NCBI GenBank assembly: GCA_027563935.2
Contig: CM050449.1
Coordinates: 44,490,507-44,554,506, forward strand
DNA length: 64,000 nucleotides
Direction of reading: 5' to 3'
Origin: Costus lasius
Taxonomy: Eukaryota > Streptophyta > Magnoliopsida > Zingiberales > Costaceae
Shown here: positions 1 through 11,416 of the stretch, piece after piece
Layout of the letters: each line of letters starts with the position of its first letter
Numbering within the stretch: the stretch's first letter is position 1
Notes under the pieces: model-generated
What the model was told of the DNA's origin: nothing
Databases searched by the model: none
Seen by the model: the letters and a program-made list of their open reading frames with translations, nothing else
Translations under genes and position numbers: made by a program

Positions 1-252
1 TAAAATACCGGTGAGAACAAACGTAATCAGATTAGAAAGCAGATAAATGAAGCAGTAAACTTAATAAAACAGATGTTGATTCTTGGGCAAAAAACATAGT
101 CCTATGCATGGTGAGAGCCCAATTGGAAAGGGCTACCCAGGATAGTGGAGTTGCCATTAGGCTGACCTCATATGCTGCCGACTAAGGGATGATTCTTGGG
201 CATGTGTCAAGGTTTGGCTTGATGAGGACGTCAAGTCTTAAGTGGGGGAGAT
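1..252 (+). mobile_element. 3' internal end of a truncated LTR retrotransposon
   Basis: No reading frame survives. The final stretch, with GAGGACGTCAAG, TTAAGTGGGGGAGAT and then TGTAATACCCC, has the layout of an LTR-element 3' end: a purine-rich polypurine tract directly before an LTR beginning with TG. The rest of the element lies left of the window. The lineage cannot be fixed from this fragment. Confidence 0.5.
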
Positions 253-433
253 TGTAATACCCCTAGTTTAGTCCCAGATTGGAAGTGGGAGAAGAGATTA
301 TATGGTATATAAAGCTTAGTGGGCTTACTACAATTAACTTGGGCTTAAGCATTTTAATAGATTGGGCCACATTGCAATTCAGCTCACCAAGTTAACAAAT
401 ATTTTGCTTACTAAGAGGGTCATAACAGATATC
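253..433 (+). repeat. LTR start of the truncated left-edge element
   Basis: It begins TGTAATACCCC straight after a polypurine tract and contains a good TATA-like sequence, GGTATATAAAG, near 314. A possible LTR end, CATAACA, lies at 421-427, after which sequence shared with element E begins. Either this is a very short LTR or E truncates it. No second copy is visible, so the end is a guess. Confidence 0.4.
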
Positions 434-2082
434 CACAAGCCATCTCAGTATCTACAGGAGAACCGAATGCAGAAAGCAAAGGCCCAAAGTGCAGCTCAAG
501 CTCAACAACAAATCAAGCAATGAAGGATACTTTGGGCCATGCAAGTGACCAGCTTAAAGAAGTGGCCCAATGGAGCCCTCAAGCCACCAAAGTAGAAAGG
601 GGGACATGTTGAATTCATCTTGTCCAAGTGCTCAACCCACAGGAGAAGTTTTTACAAATGCAGTAAATTGATTTTTGAGGGCAGAGAAGGCAGATTGCTG
701 CTTGCTTTAAGAGGAAATGAACGTTGAAGCAATCTCCTTAGACGTTGCAGCCAACAGCTAGTAGCAGCTCATCTTCCACATTTAAATCCCCCTCCTTCCA
801 TGTAATCTATAGTAAGTTTTTGATCAATTAGCGAAAATAGTTTTAGTTTGATTATATCGGATGTCTCTTCTCTTCCTCTGGTGCATGTGTCGCCATTACC
901 TTCTCTCCCTCTTCTCCAGCTAAATGCCACCCATCTTCCACCTCTACCAAGTTTAAACAAACTTCCACCGTTGTCACAAGCCACCCTTTATTCCCTATTG
1001 AGTCCAGCTCTAGGCTCTCGCTTCAAATCGATGCTGGCGACGATCCAACTGATGTATCATCCTCAAACTCCAACCACCGCTCCTCCCCTTCCGATAATAC
1101 CCACAACTAGTAGGATCACCCCATCCGCTAGCTGGATTGAATTTGAAGATTTCTCATGATGCCTACCTTACGCTCCCCTATTTTTTTGCCCATCCTCTAA
1201 TTGACGTTGTCCTCCTCCAACCAGCCACCATATGGCCCCAAACTCTGGCCATGAGTTCGCCATGGTCAGGGTAATCCTCAGTTGTAGCAGGTTTGGCGTT
1301 CAGTCACCATCTGATGAACGGCGACCATCCACGCTCCACTCGTGAAGCTTCCCCTATTCCGATCGAACAGCTGCATCTCTACCTCCACCGGTGCCCGAAA
1401 GTCGACGGCTGTCCACCGCCATCCCCTCCTAGCCTGACACCATGCTTTTTGACATTTTCTTGCTCCCAGTGCCAGGTAGAAACATCACGTGATCGCTCGC
1501 GATTCATCCCAGCTTCCGCCTGCTTCTAGATTTTTCCCCTGTTTTCTATTTCTAGTTTCCTACTTTGCTCGTAATGCTAATCTAATTAAGCTTATGATTG
1601 TATGTATTTTAGCGTTTGGGTAAACAAACCCTAGATCTTTGGCACAACTACGAAGAACAAGTTTCATGCTAGCTCTTGGATAAGTTGGCTCCAATGAAGT
1701 GTCACTGAATCTTCCTACATGACTAAGCAAATTTTGCTAACAGAAAAATTTTTGTGATTTTGTGATTACTAATCTGATTAGTGTTCTTGTCACAAATTTT
1801 CTACATGCTCAAATAAGCATCTAACTCTCCATCTTAGTTCATTTGAGAGAGTTAGTTTTGTTATAATACTGGGATCACTTAGTTCCATTAATAGGACACT
1901 AGATACTCCTACATGGCATTGAAATTTTTCAAAACTAGTTAAATATCTTTTCTCGGAAAATCGCATTTTGCTTGCTAGTTAACTTACTGCTTTTCTTGTC
2001 AAAATTAGCTGCACATACCTGTGATTGCCTCAAGTTTAGAGCTCTATACCTTAGGAAAACATCCTAGTAGAATGGTCCTACT
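434..2082 (+). repeat. Left LTR of element E
   Basis: It aligns with 5205-6852 over its whole length, for example ACAAGCCATC near the start, CATGTGTCGCCATTACC in the middle and CATCCTAGTAGAATGGTCC at the end. It ends in TCCTACT where the right copy has TCCTACA. Small frames at 848-1159 and 1293-1529 are not conserved in the right copy and I do not regard them as genes. Confidence 0.6.
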
Positions 2083-2086
2083 TTAG

Positions 2087-2099
2087 TGGTATCAAAGCT
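2087..2099 (+). promoter_or_regulatory. Primer-binding-site-like sequence of E
   Basis: TGGTATCAAAGCT lies four bases after the left LTR. It resembles the initiator-Met-tRNA primer site TGGTATCAGAGC with one internal mismatch. Its position supports placing the LTR end at about 2082. Confidence 0.55.
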
Positions 2100-3590
2100 G
2101 ACCTAAGGTTCTCTAGGATTTGCGCACTACCTTGCTCAACCTTTGAATCTATTATGTTTTCACCCTGCTGTTCTACATTTGTTTATGCACTGAAATTTCT
2201 TTGTGCTCTGTTCTCTGATTTTTCTAGTGATAAGGTTGTCTAAAGTCGAAATCTATGTGGTACTATAAATCATATAGTTACAATGAAGATTGTTTCTTGG
2301 CTAGGGTTCTTTGCTAGCTTTTTGAACTTGGTTTTCTACACTTATTCTTTGTTGAAATCCTATGTGCCTTTCTGAAATAGAGTTTCTGTAATCATTTGGC
2401 TGATAATCTTTTGCTGCATTTCTGAAGGTTTACTACTACTTTGTGTTCATATTCTTCTCTTTGATGCTACTGAAGTCCAAGATCTATCTATACAATAGAT
2501 AGCATCCTCATTCAGTTGCTTGAGAACTAATTTTGCCATTGACGCTTGAACTATTGCTGAACGCTAGGATCTCTCTGAATTTTCTTACCAAGGCTTGGGA
2601 TCCCTAACCTGATAAGGGAAACTCAAGCTAAGGGGCGAAATAGGGTGTCAAACTACCTCATCCAATAGGTAGATTTCACACCAAGTTCAGTCCAATATAA
2701 TTTGGATTTTTAGCCGAGAGTTGAAGTACTATAGATTATGATTTCTGCTGAGATTGGTGGGCTCTTTGAACAAGGTTTGATTCCCTAACTCGATAGGGAA
2801 GTTCAACTCTAGAACACATTAGGGATTGAACCTACCCCATCTGATAGGCAGGCCTCAAACCAAAATCCTGATTAAAGTTGAAATTTGAACTTTTGTTCTG
2901 CTGATATTGGTGTAAGCACTGTTGCTTCCCACCAATCATACTTTCTGTGAACTTGGGTTTTTTTTTCAACATTTGCCTGGAACCGTAGCATCTGCTGGAT
3001 TTCTACACTGACTTATGGTAGCTCTTGCTAATTTTTTTTTTAAGAATGCTGGATTTTACAATCACGATTGCTGAGGCCCTGCACTTGTCAATCTAGAATC
3101 TAGCTTAGACTTGGTAAGTGGTAAGGCTGAATACTGGGTAATTTCTAAAGCTGGGTTTCTGTATTGAATCTGGAGTTTCAGCACTAGCTATGACCTTATC
3201 TCTTGTTGAAATTATGTACCAACTTATATCGCTGGATTTTGTTTCCTCTTGCTCTTGCAAATTGATGAATTATGCGGTTAACAAGTCAACTGTGTATGTT
3301 GAAATTCAGCTTTCTTCAAGTCTAGAAATTTCAGCCGAGACTAAACAATGCTGATAGCTAAATTTGAATATGCTCTCTGATTTTTTTTTTGTTGAATTAG
3401 AAGTTGTTACTTGCTGCAAACTTCAATCTCTATTAGTACTCTGCATCCCTTGGTTTTCAATTCGTAAACCCTGCTGATTTCCACACTTGCTGAACCGATA
3501 GCACTTGTGGAATTCAGCCTATCAACCCAAAATTTTTCAGCCAAGACTTGCAGGTGTTGAAAGCTGAAATTGATTTTCTAAACAAATGCT
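2100..3590 (+). other. Leader of element E, AT-rich, with an imperfect internal duplication
   Basis: No open frame of note. Two related blocks occur at about 2588-2700 and 2765-2875, each containing a CCCTAAC..GATA..GGGAA segment followed by CC(C)CATC..ATAGG. Short T runs occur near 2950, 3030 and 3385. Nothing else is recognisable; this is probably the untranslated leader and a decayed gag region. Confidence 0.4.
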
Positions 3591-4233
3591 CATGCTTTAT
3601 GTCCAAATCAAAGCCTTAGATGATGAGGTGAATGCCATGACCCAAGATCTAGGCAAATACCGCAACCAATATCTATAGAGACTTCCAACCTATAGGGTCA
3701 TCCTTAGATCAGACTGTTTTCATACTTACACTAAGATTGATGATAGGGTTTGTAAGATTCCCATTGATGAACACATATGGTTCAACTTTATAAGCCCCCA
3801 AGCAATTGACAAGTTTAAGTTGACGACCAATCCTAACCCATACCCTTATACCATTACTTGGGAAGATGGAACCCAAACCTTAGTGAACCTTAGTTGCCTA
3901 GTCCCTCTTACTATGTTTGTTCAACAAAATATTTGGTGTGATGTCTTACCCTTAAAAGGTACTTACCATGTCCATCTAAGTAAACCTTAGTTAGATTATT
4001 TTGATGGATATTAGCAAAGGGTAGATGATAGCTATGTCTTAAGGTTCTATGAACCAACACTTAAAATTATGACATCCAAACCTAGAACCTCTAAGGTAGA
4101 CAACTTTCCTAAAGAAACCATAGAGCTAAGTCTACCTATGCAATCATCTTAGAGCATATCCCTATATGAGCCTAAAGAACCTATAGTTGAAGATCAAATT
4201 CACCCTACGTCATCCTTAGAGCTCCGACTAGGA
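3591..4233 (+). pseudogene. Degenerate retroviral-type aspartic protease region of E
   Basis: Reading through stops gives a short coiled-coil-like lead, then RLPTYRVILRSD, then VCKIPIDEHIWFNFISPQAI and, further on, NIWCDVLPLKGTYHVHL. The order (IDxxxxxNFISPxAI, then a Cys-Leu-Val-Pro strand, then IWCDVLP) is that of Ty3/Gypsy protease domains, where Asp-Ser-Gly is normally found; here IDE replaces the catalytic motif. The same arrangement occurs in D at 40457-40868, including the RLPTYR lead. Several in-frame stops, one in YL*RLP, show that this copy is not functional. It probably ran into the frame that begins at 4234. Confidence 0.55.
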
Positions 4234-4995
4234 ATGTCTCAACTTAAGTTTGGACCTTTCACAATGGATTATTTGCCTAAGTCTTTACCCAAAGAACACC
4301 TTGAAACTAAGGTAGACATAACATCTTGTCTAGGCCCTTCTTTGACCACTTTTGAGCCCTCTAGCATTAAACTTTCCAACTTACGTCTAGACCCACCCCT
4401 AAAGCTCAAAGATTTAGACATAGAGGATCCTTCACCTTTATATCTGAATCGACATGAGCTAGGATCCCTTATTTTGATAAAGGTGGAACCAATGCTAGAT
4501 CCCTTTGAAATTGACCTAGATCCTAATCTGCAACCCTTAGATGATCCTCTAGAAGACTTGACATTTGATCCTATGGCCCATGAATCTTATCTCTTAGATC
4601 TTGCTACCCACACTCCTAAACCACCCTTAGCACCAACTCAACTTGACCCTTTCAAAACCAAAATTGCCTTGCCTATTATTCATGTTGAGCACAATGAATT
4701 TATTACACCAAGTCACCTTAATCTTTGGATTCCCAATCACAAGTGTACTAATGACTATGGCCAAGAAAGGGAATTACATGCAGGTACCCCCGATTCAACA
4801 CTAAGACTTGGTAGGATACATGAAATGAGGGGATATAATTACTTTGTTGTTGCTTGCCTTAACATTGCCACTCCACTACTGTTTTGGACACCCTTCAAGA
4901 AAAATTCTCCGGTAATTCTCTGGAGCAGAATTTTCCCACGCAAAGATGGGCGACACACACCAAGGAGATATAAATGGAGTTTAAGGGTACCATAG
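4234..4995 (+). CDS. Pro/Leu/Asp-rich 253-codon frame of E, function unknown
   Basis: The longest open frame in the first 14 kb. The N-terminal part (LKFGPFTMDYLPKS) matches LNFGPFTLDDMPRN in the linker frame of D on the other strand at 39836-40204, so this segment is shared by two elements rather than random. The composition is acidic and proline-rich with repeated DP, LDP and DPL motifs. I see no zinc finger, catalytic motif, signal peptide or membrane segment. It directly follows the protease-like remnant and the first ATG is used only by default, so the true frame probably started upstream. It could be the remnant of a gag-pro linker. I do not recognise a family. Confidence 0.4.
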   Translation: MSQLKFGPFTMDYLPKSLPKEHLETKVDITSCLGPSLTTFEPSSIKLSNLRLDPPLKLKDLDIEDPSPLYLNRHELGSLILIKVEPMLDPFEIDLDPNLQPLDDPLEDLTFDPMAHESYLLDLATHTPKPPLAPTQLDPFKTKIALPIIHVEHNEFITPSHLNLWIPNHKCTNDYGQERELHAGTPDSTLRLGRIHEMRGYNYFVVACLNIATPLLFWTPFKKNSPVILWSRIFPRKDGRHTPRRYKWSLRVP

Positions 4996-5204
4996 CTAAG
5001 GCACTCAAAATTCCATCCCCTTGCATTGCATTCATCATGATAGATTAGATTTTCTTCTAAAATCCACATGCATTGGTGTAGTTAAAATTTTGGTAGGTTA
5101 ATTTTATACTGTCAGCAAGCATGCATCCACCCACCAGTATTTAGTCATGCATTCATCCTAGAATTAGATAATACTTGCATTTTCATTTTTGTATAGGTAA
5201 ACAA
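4996..5204 (+). other. 3' untranslated part of E before the right LTR
   Basis: No frame and no convincing polypurine tract. It contains repeated CATGCAT and CATCCACCCACC segments. Homology to the left LTR begins at about 5205. Confidence 0.35.
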
Positions 5205-6852
5205 GCCATCCCAGCATCTAGAGGAGAGCCGAATGCAGCAAGCAAAGGCCCAAAGTGTAGCTCAAGCTCAACAACAAATCAATCAATAAAGGAGACTTTG
5301 GGCCATGAAAGTGACCAGCCTAAAGAAGACACCCAATGGAGCCTTCAAGCCACCAAAGAAGAAAGGGGGAAATGTTAAATTCAGCTTGTCCAAGTGCTCA
5401 ACTGAAAGGAGAAGTTTTGACAAATGCAGTAAACTAATTTTGAGGGCAAAGAAGACAGATTGCAGCTTGCCCGAAGAGGAAATGAACGTTAAGCAATCTC
5501 CTTGGACGCTGTAGCCAACAGCAAGTAGCAGCTCATCTTCCACGTTTAAATCCCCCTCCTTCCATTTAATTTGTAGCAAGTTTTTGATCAATCAATGGAA
5601 ATAGTTTCAGTATGATTCTATCAGATGTCTCTTCTCTTCCTCTGGTGCATGTGTCGCCATTACCTTCTCTCGCTCATCTCCAGCTGAATGCCACCCATCT
5701 TCCACCTCTACAAAGTTTAAACAAGCTTCTAATGCTATAGCAAGCCACCCTCAATTCCCTACCGAGTCCAGCTCCGGGCTCTAGATTCAAATCAATGCTA
5801 GCGATGATCCAACCGACAGATCATTCTCAAACTCCAACCACCACTCCTCCCCTTCTGACCACACCCACAACTAGCAAGATCACCCCATCTGCCAGCTGGA
5901 TCACTGGAATCGAAAGATTTCCCATGACGCCTAGCTTACACTCCCCTATTTTCCGCCAATCCACTGATCGACGTCATCCTCCTATGACCAACCACCATCC
6001 GCCCCCAAACTTTGGCGACGAGTTCGCTATGGTCAAGGGAACCCCCAGTTGTAGCAGGTTTGGCGTTCCTTCACCACCGGATGAATGGCGACCATCCACG
6101 CTCCACTCACGAAGCTTCCCCTGTTCTGACCGAATAGCTGCATCTCTACCTCCGCCAGTGCCCCAACATCGACGGTTGTCCACCTCCATCCCCTCTTAGT
6201 ATGACACCATACTTTCTGACATTTTCTCGCTCCCCAGCGCCGGATGGAAGCATCGCGCGATCGCTCGCAATTCATCCTGGCTTCAGCCTGCTTCTAGAAT
6301 TTTTCCCTGTTTCCTATTTCCAGTTTCCTACTTTTGCTTCTAATGCTAGTCTGATTAAGCTTATGATTGTAGGTATTTTCTGCATTTGGTGAACAAAACC
6401 CTGGATCTTTGGCACAACTACGAAGAACAAGTTTCGTGCTAGCTCTTAGATACGTTGGCTCCAATGAAGTGTCACTAGATCTTCCTACGTGACTAAGGAA
6501 ATTTTGCTGACTGATAAATTTCTATGATTCTGTCATTACTAATCTGATTACCCTTCTTGTCACTAATTTTCTACATGCTCAAATAAGAGTCTAACTCTCC
6601 ATCTTAGTTCTTTTGAAAGAGTTAGTTTTGTTCTACTGTTGGGTTCTCTTAGTTCAATTTATGGGTCGCTAGATACTCCTGCATGGCATAGGAAATTTTC
6701 ATAACTAGTTAAATATCTTTTATCGGAAAATCGCATTTTGCATGATAGTTACCTTACTACTTTTCTTCTCAAAATTTGCTAGGCATGCCTATGATTGCCT
6801 CAAGTTTAGAGCTCCATACATTAGGAAAACATCCTAGTAGAATGGTCCTACA
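5205..6852 (+). repeat. Right LTR of element E
   Basis: Direct repeat of 434-2082, ending TCCTACA at 6852. The pair differs by numerous substitutions and small indels, so E is much older than the Copia copies to its right. Frames at 5795-6199 and neighbours are not conserved as reading frames and are treated as chance. Confidence 0.6.
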
Positions 6853-8128
6853 TTAGCATACCTCCAAAGCGATACATGGGAGTTATTAGCCCATCCTCCA
6901 CCCATACGAAGCCCATACAACCCATGGGTTTGCTTCCACAAAGGACCAATGAACCAACCCCTGGCTAGTATAACAACCTACTATCTAACTCGGCACAGGA
7001 GTCCGCCCACACCACCATTAACCAACCTTCTTCCAGCCACTTTTGCTGCTTCATCGCGACTTGTTCGGAAATGGTTTCGGCAGCCAATTCATCCCAAATC
7101 ATACAACCCAACGCAGCCCATTCAAATCCTGGACCAACTGTTGTAGTTGTTGGGATTTTATTCCCTGCTGTCCTTCCTTTTATCTTTTATGCTGTGCTTT
7201 TCAGCCTTTAGGTTGTTGGGGAGTTGGTATAACCTTCTAGTAGCTTTAGTCACTGAGTTGGTAGGATATTTTGTTTCCATATCCTCCTCCCTTATCATAC
7301 AAAAGGGAGGGAAGGACCTAGTTTATTTCTCAGCTTTTCTTGTGTGATATATTAGCTCACGGCGTGTTTGAGCGTTAGGTCAGTGCCTCGACACAGAAGT
7401 TATTGGTGACAATAAAGTACCAAGCAAGGTTTCTGATCCTTGGCTTAACCTCGATTCCTCGCATGTCGTTTGTAATCCTTTCTAGTACCAAGAAGTAAAT
7501 CGCACCGCCAGTGCGTCAGGTTTGCCTATTTTCTGACTTTCTGTGTTCTCCTTGCTTGCATTTGAACCTCTTTTACCCGCGAGGATCCATTCATCGGAGG
7601 CATGGAGCGTTTCCTTCTTTCTGGTGTGATCACAAGCTCATAGGCGCGCGAGCCGAATCATCACTGATCTTGTTGCCCCCATAACCTGCTATGCTTAAAG
7701 ACGCTCGCTAAAGAGGTTAGTGAGTTTACTTCCGTAGAATTGAGTGTTGTTGGTTCCTTTTGCATTAGTGCTGCCCCGAGATGAATTTAATGTTGTTTTG
7801 TCGTATTTCTTGCTGCTCCTTTCTATGCGTTTTCACTTCCCTCGTCTCCAGACCCTCTCACGATTTTTTGAGCATCATCGCATAACCCTAGAGTACGGAA
7901 ATAAGGACCAACTCACCTAGTAGCTACACCAATTTTGGTATTAGAGGAGTTGCATGTTCAATCCTTATTGTTCACACGGTCCAACTCTGTTGCATCATCA
8001 TATTTCCACAAGCTTTCGACATTTGCATCTTGGTCGAAATCTTGTTTGTGCATGGTGACTACGAGGTCATAAGTCATGTCCCAATTTCTTGCTTCCCAAG
8101 AGTCTGTCCATCCCTTCGAAGGGACTAG
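6853..8128. other. Unassigned LTR-like sequence between E and F
   Basis: No gene seen. Around 7147-7350 there is a promoter-like stretch (ATACAAAAGGGAGG) and at 7936-7946 TGGTATTAGAG, which is close to the initiator-Met primer site. This suggests a decayed LTR on the plus strand ending near 7930 with a short leader after it. No second copy is in the window, so limits and family are unknown. Confidence 0.3.
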
Positions 8129-9627
8129 TGTTGGGAAACCCTAGGGATTTCTAAAATTTGAATTACAAGTACAACGAAAGCAGATTGCCGAAATAGGCCA
8201 GTCCCAAAAACCTAGAGGATGGATACAAGCGAGGGGGTCAACACGATGTATGGAGAAAGTACATCAGAGCTATGAAGACCAACATTGATGTAGGTGCCTA
8301 AGCGTGCGCCCTCTGTAGTTTCATACACAGCCGATGCTCGAGTCCTCTTCTTCCACGCTCAGTGCTAGCCTCAAGAAGAAGATCCACACCTTAGGGAGGC
8401 ACCTACACAAGTTGTGCCACCTACATGCAAGGATGCGCCAAGGAGGAGGTGTGGGAGAAGATGTCGCCAAGCCCCTTGCTTCACTTGCGCCAAGGGAGAA
8501 GGAAGGGAAGAGGAAGCTTGTGGCTATGGTAGAACTTGCGCCAATGGAACCCTTGCTCTCACCCCCTTGGATGATGCTCTCGGCTATGGATGCAGCTCTT
8601 GCATATAATTAGATTACCTCAATCAAGGGGCGACAAGACAACGTATATAGGCGCCAAGCATGAAGAGTTATGCGATTAGGGTAAGTGGGGAAGGGCAATT
8701 AGGGTCAAAGTTAAGGAAAGACTTCAAGCCTTTACCATAAGTTTCTAACCATTAGCCATATGTGCTTAGCGCTTGCCAAACAAGTATATCAAGCCATATG
8801 TGCCCTATGACTCGCCATAGAGGCAAGCATTCCATCCAAGGCATAGTCATAGGCGGTTAAGACTTTGCCTAATGAAGCATTAGGCGCCAACTTAACCCCA
8901 TTATGCCCTTATGCCCTCTTATCTCTTCATGACAACTCCTTATATGGCCCCATTGGGTAATGGGCTAGCCCAAACTTCATTACACAAGTTGATTAAGCCA
9001 TTGGATCCAATCTAATGCAACCCAAAGTCAAATGTGGCTAACCATGGCCAATTTTGGCTCAACCTGGCAAAAATGAAGTTTGGCACTAATAAATTTCTTC
9101 CATCTTATGAGGCCTATTGGCGTTGATGAAATCTCCCAAATAGATCCGAGTTATACAATAGCTTGATCATAAGGCTACCCGATCACTACAAGAACTCCAG
9201 TATCAAAGTGTGCGACCCTGTAGGTTCCTCAAACGTTGGCAGTAATGAACTAAGGTCATCACAAGTAGTGAGTGACACCTAGCATTGTATTGCTACTACC
9301 CAAGTCATCGGAATAGATATCGACATTGACATCCCCATCATTTCAATAAGGTACCGATGCATTACAATCTCTTTGTCAAACTAATATCCGATTGGACAAG
9401 TGCATCACCTTTTGTTTTCACCCAATCACATAGTCATGACTAAATCACGCTTTCAACTAGGAATGACTATACACTTTCAGCCACACAACCATGGGGGGCC
9501 CGTGGATATCAAGCTTCCCTTAGGATGGGGCAAATCCTTTGTCTGTCCATTGATCTTCTCATATGGGTCATGACATACTCAATGACAACCAATTACGGAT
9601 AGGTGTTAGGTTGTATCAAAGCTTGTC
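8129..9627 (-). repeat. 3' LTR of F, terminal part (left of D)
   Basis: It starts TGTTGGGAAACCC, which is the CA end of the LTR when read on the minus strand. Segments such as GTGCGACCCT and TTGGACAAGTG match the equivalent regions of A-family LTRs read on the minus strand. It breaks off at 9627, where D begins. The frame at 8334-8612 lies inside this LTR and is probably spurious. Confidence 0.7.
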
Positions 9628-11416
9628 TGATGTAGGGTGGAAATATGAGAGGTGTTGTAAATTTCTATACCTGGGTATAAAATTGAACTTCGTTATTGAT
9701 TTCAGGCGAAATCTTAGGGGGTAATAACAGTAAATTACTATGCAAATAATAAATAAATATACTCTCAAATAACTAAATAGATTAGCTCTCAATTTTTAAG
9801 TGGATGTTCTATCAAGGACGCAAGCATTGAAATATAGAGCAAAATACGACCAACAATAATAAGTAGAATTGCCTAAATTAAGATGCAAATAAAAATTTAA
9901 GGAATTATACCTCTTATATTCGATTTGCATAAGTTGAGATAAATCAATTTAGGGTTCAGCTTTCCTCCCTTCTTTAGCCCCTTCGTTCGCACGTGACAGG
10001 GGTCGGTTTGAATCAACAAGGCATCGGCAAAAATAGCTTACAGACATTGAATGCGTCTGATTTGGTTGGAGGATTAACGCCGGATTGCACGGAGCTTTGG
10101 GGTGCTGAACGGACAGGATCTTAAGAAGCATGGAGGAAATTGTCGCTGAGATGAATTGGATTAGGGCTGGCGGGAGTGGGTTGGCGACCAAAGTGAGAGA
10201 TAGGCGCTGCTAAGGTGGGGAAGGAGGAGGAAGGCGGCAGATACAATCTCAGCGGATTAAGGCTACAAAGAGAGGGAATAACAATGCTGGATCTCCAAGA
10301 AGCACTAGGTGGGGCGGCTATTGCTAGGTCGTCAGGGAAGCGATTGCCTAGTGGGAAGAACGTTCGGCGCCCAGATTTCACGGGGCACTGGGATACTGAA
10401 CAGTGGTGATCGGGGAAGGCATTTGCTCTGGCTGCCAATGTCATCTGGAGAGTTGGGGTTGTGTCGTCGGCGTGGAACAGAAGGTGGCCACTGTAGGTGT
10501 CTGTCTGGGCTATATGTGACACTGACGCCGTCAGCTACTAGCGTCGACGATCAAGAGGATGAAGCAGGTGAAACTAAAGGCGGCGGAAGGATGGAGGCAC
10601 GCGTTGATGGCGGAAGGAAGGAAGGCGCTTGACTGGGTGTGCACGCGGGCTTTGATTGGAAGGAGAAGGGAGATTGCTGAGGATTGGCGTGGTGGAGATG
10701 GATGATCAGACGAAAGCGGTGATGGACGCTTCGACTGATATAAGGCAGCGTCAGATTTCTGCTTAGGTGTTGAGGGCGGCTGGGCGTTAGGGCTAGACGA
10801 CGGAGGTGACAATGTCAGGAGGGTGGACGCGGCGACAACTCCTGGTCCGACGCGTGATGACGAGCGGACGTTTGTGGTAGTGGCTGGGCGACGAAGGAGA
10901 GTCTGGCTGGCAATCGTGGGGAAGCAAGTGGCGATAGTGGAGGGAGGCGAGTGTCGATCGTGGGTGGCAGCGGACTTGTTGGTGTGGAGGTGGAAGATTG
11001 GACGAGGAAGGCGATAATGAAATTGAGAGGCGGGCGACGAGTAGATGTGGCGATGAAATTTTGGCGAGGGGGAAAGGATGCGGCGACGATGGGAACTTCA
11101 GAGAAGATGATAATTTAGCCCTCATGGCTAACACCCTCACGGTGTGATACTTTACATGCAGATCTTAGGAAATAAGAAGTTTTATTAAGCCAAAAGTTTT
11201 TTGTTACATAGGGATTACAATGCTTAAATAGATAATACACTTGCTAATTTTAGATAATTGACTCCTACTAAGAATTATAAAGTTAAAAAAACATAAAATA
11301 ATGTCCTAATACAAATATCTAAGAAAATAAAATAATGTCAATCACTTGTGCGATAGCGAGCCGTCTTTCAATGGGCTCTTTTGTATTTTCTGGGCCTGTC
11401 TTCTATGTCCGCATCA
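9628..11416 (-). repeat. 3' LTR of D
   Basis: It pairs with 41115-42920: both begin TGATGTAGGGTGGAAA and end in TCTATGTCC..CA. About 14 differences are visible in the first 210 bases, so D is far older than A, B and C. The several short frames on both strands in the GC-rich part (10121-11140) change between the two LTRs and are not annotated as genes. Confidence 0.85.

Larger units (their letters stand above)
434..6852 (+). mobile_element. Element E: old Gypsy-like, non-autonomous LTR retrotransposon
   Basis: Two long direct repeats (about 434-2082 and 5205-6852), roughly 10 percent diverged by eye, flank a 3.1-kb interior. A primer-site-like TGGTATCAAAGCTG follows the left repeat. The interior encodes a protease-like remnant and a Pro/Leu/Asp-rich frame that are both related to parts of element D. 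No reverse transcriptase, RNase H or integrase is visible. Outer boundaries are approximate and I found no clean target-site duplication. Confidence 0.65.

Noticed and set aside
848..1529. Open frames in the left LTR of E
   Set aside because: The frame is not preserved in the right LTR; composition is Pro/Ser-rich low complexity.
8334..8612. 92-codon frame
   Set aside because: Lies within the LTR of F on the opposite strand to the element; no recognisable motif.
10121..11140. Several overlapping frames in GC-rich sequence
   Set aside because: They sit in the LTR of D and differ from the paired LTR at 41668-42501 by indels and stops; no domain seen.
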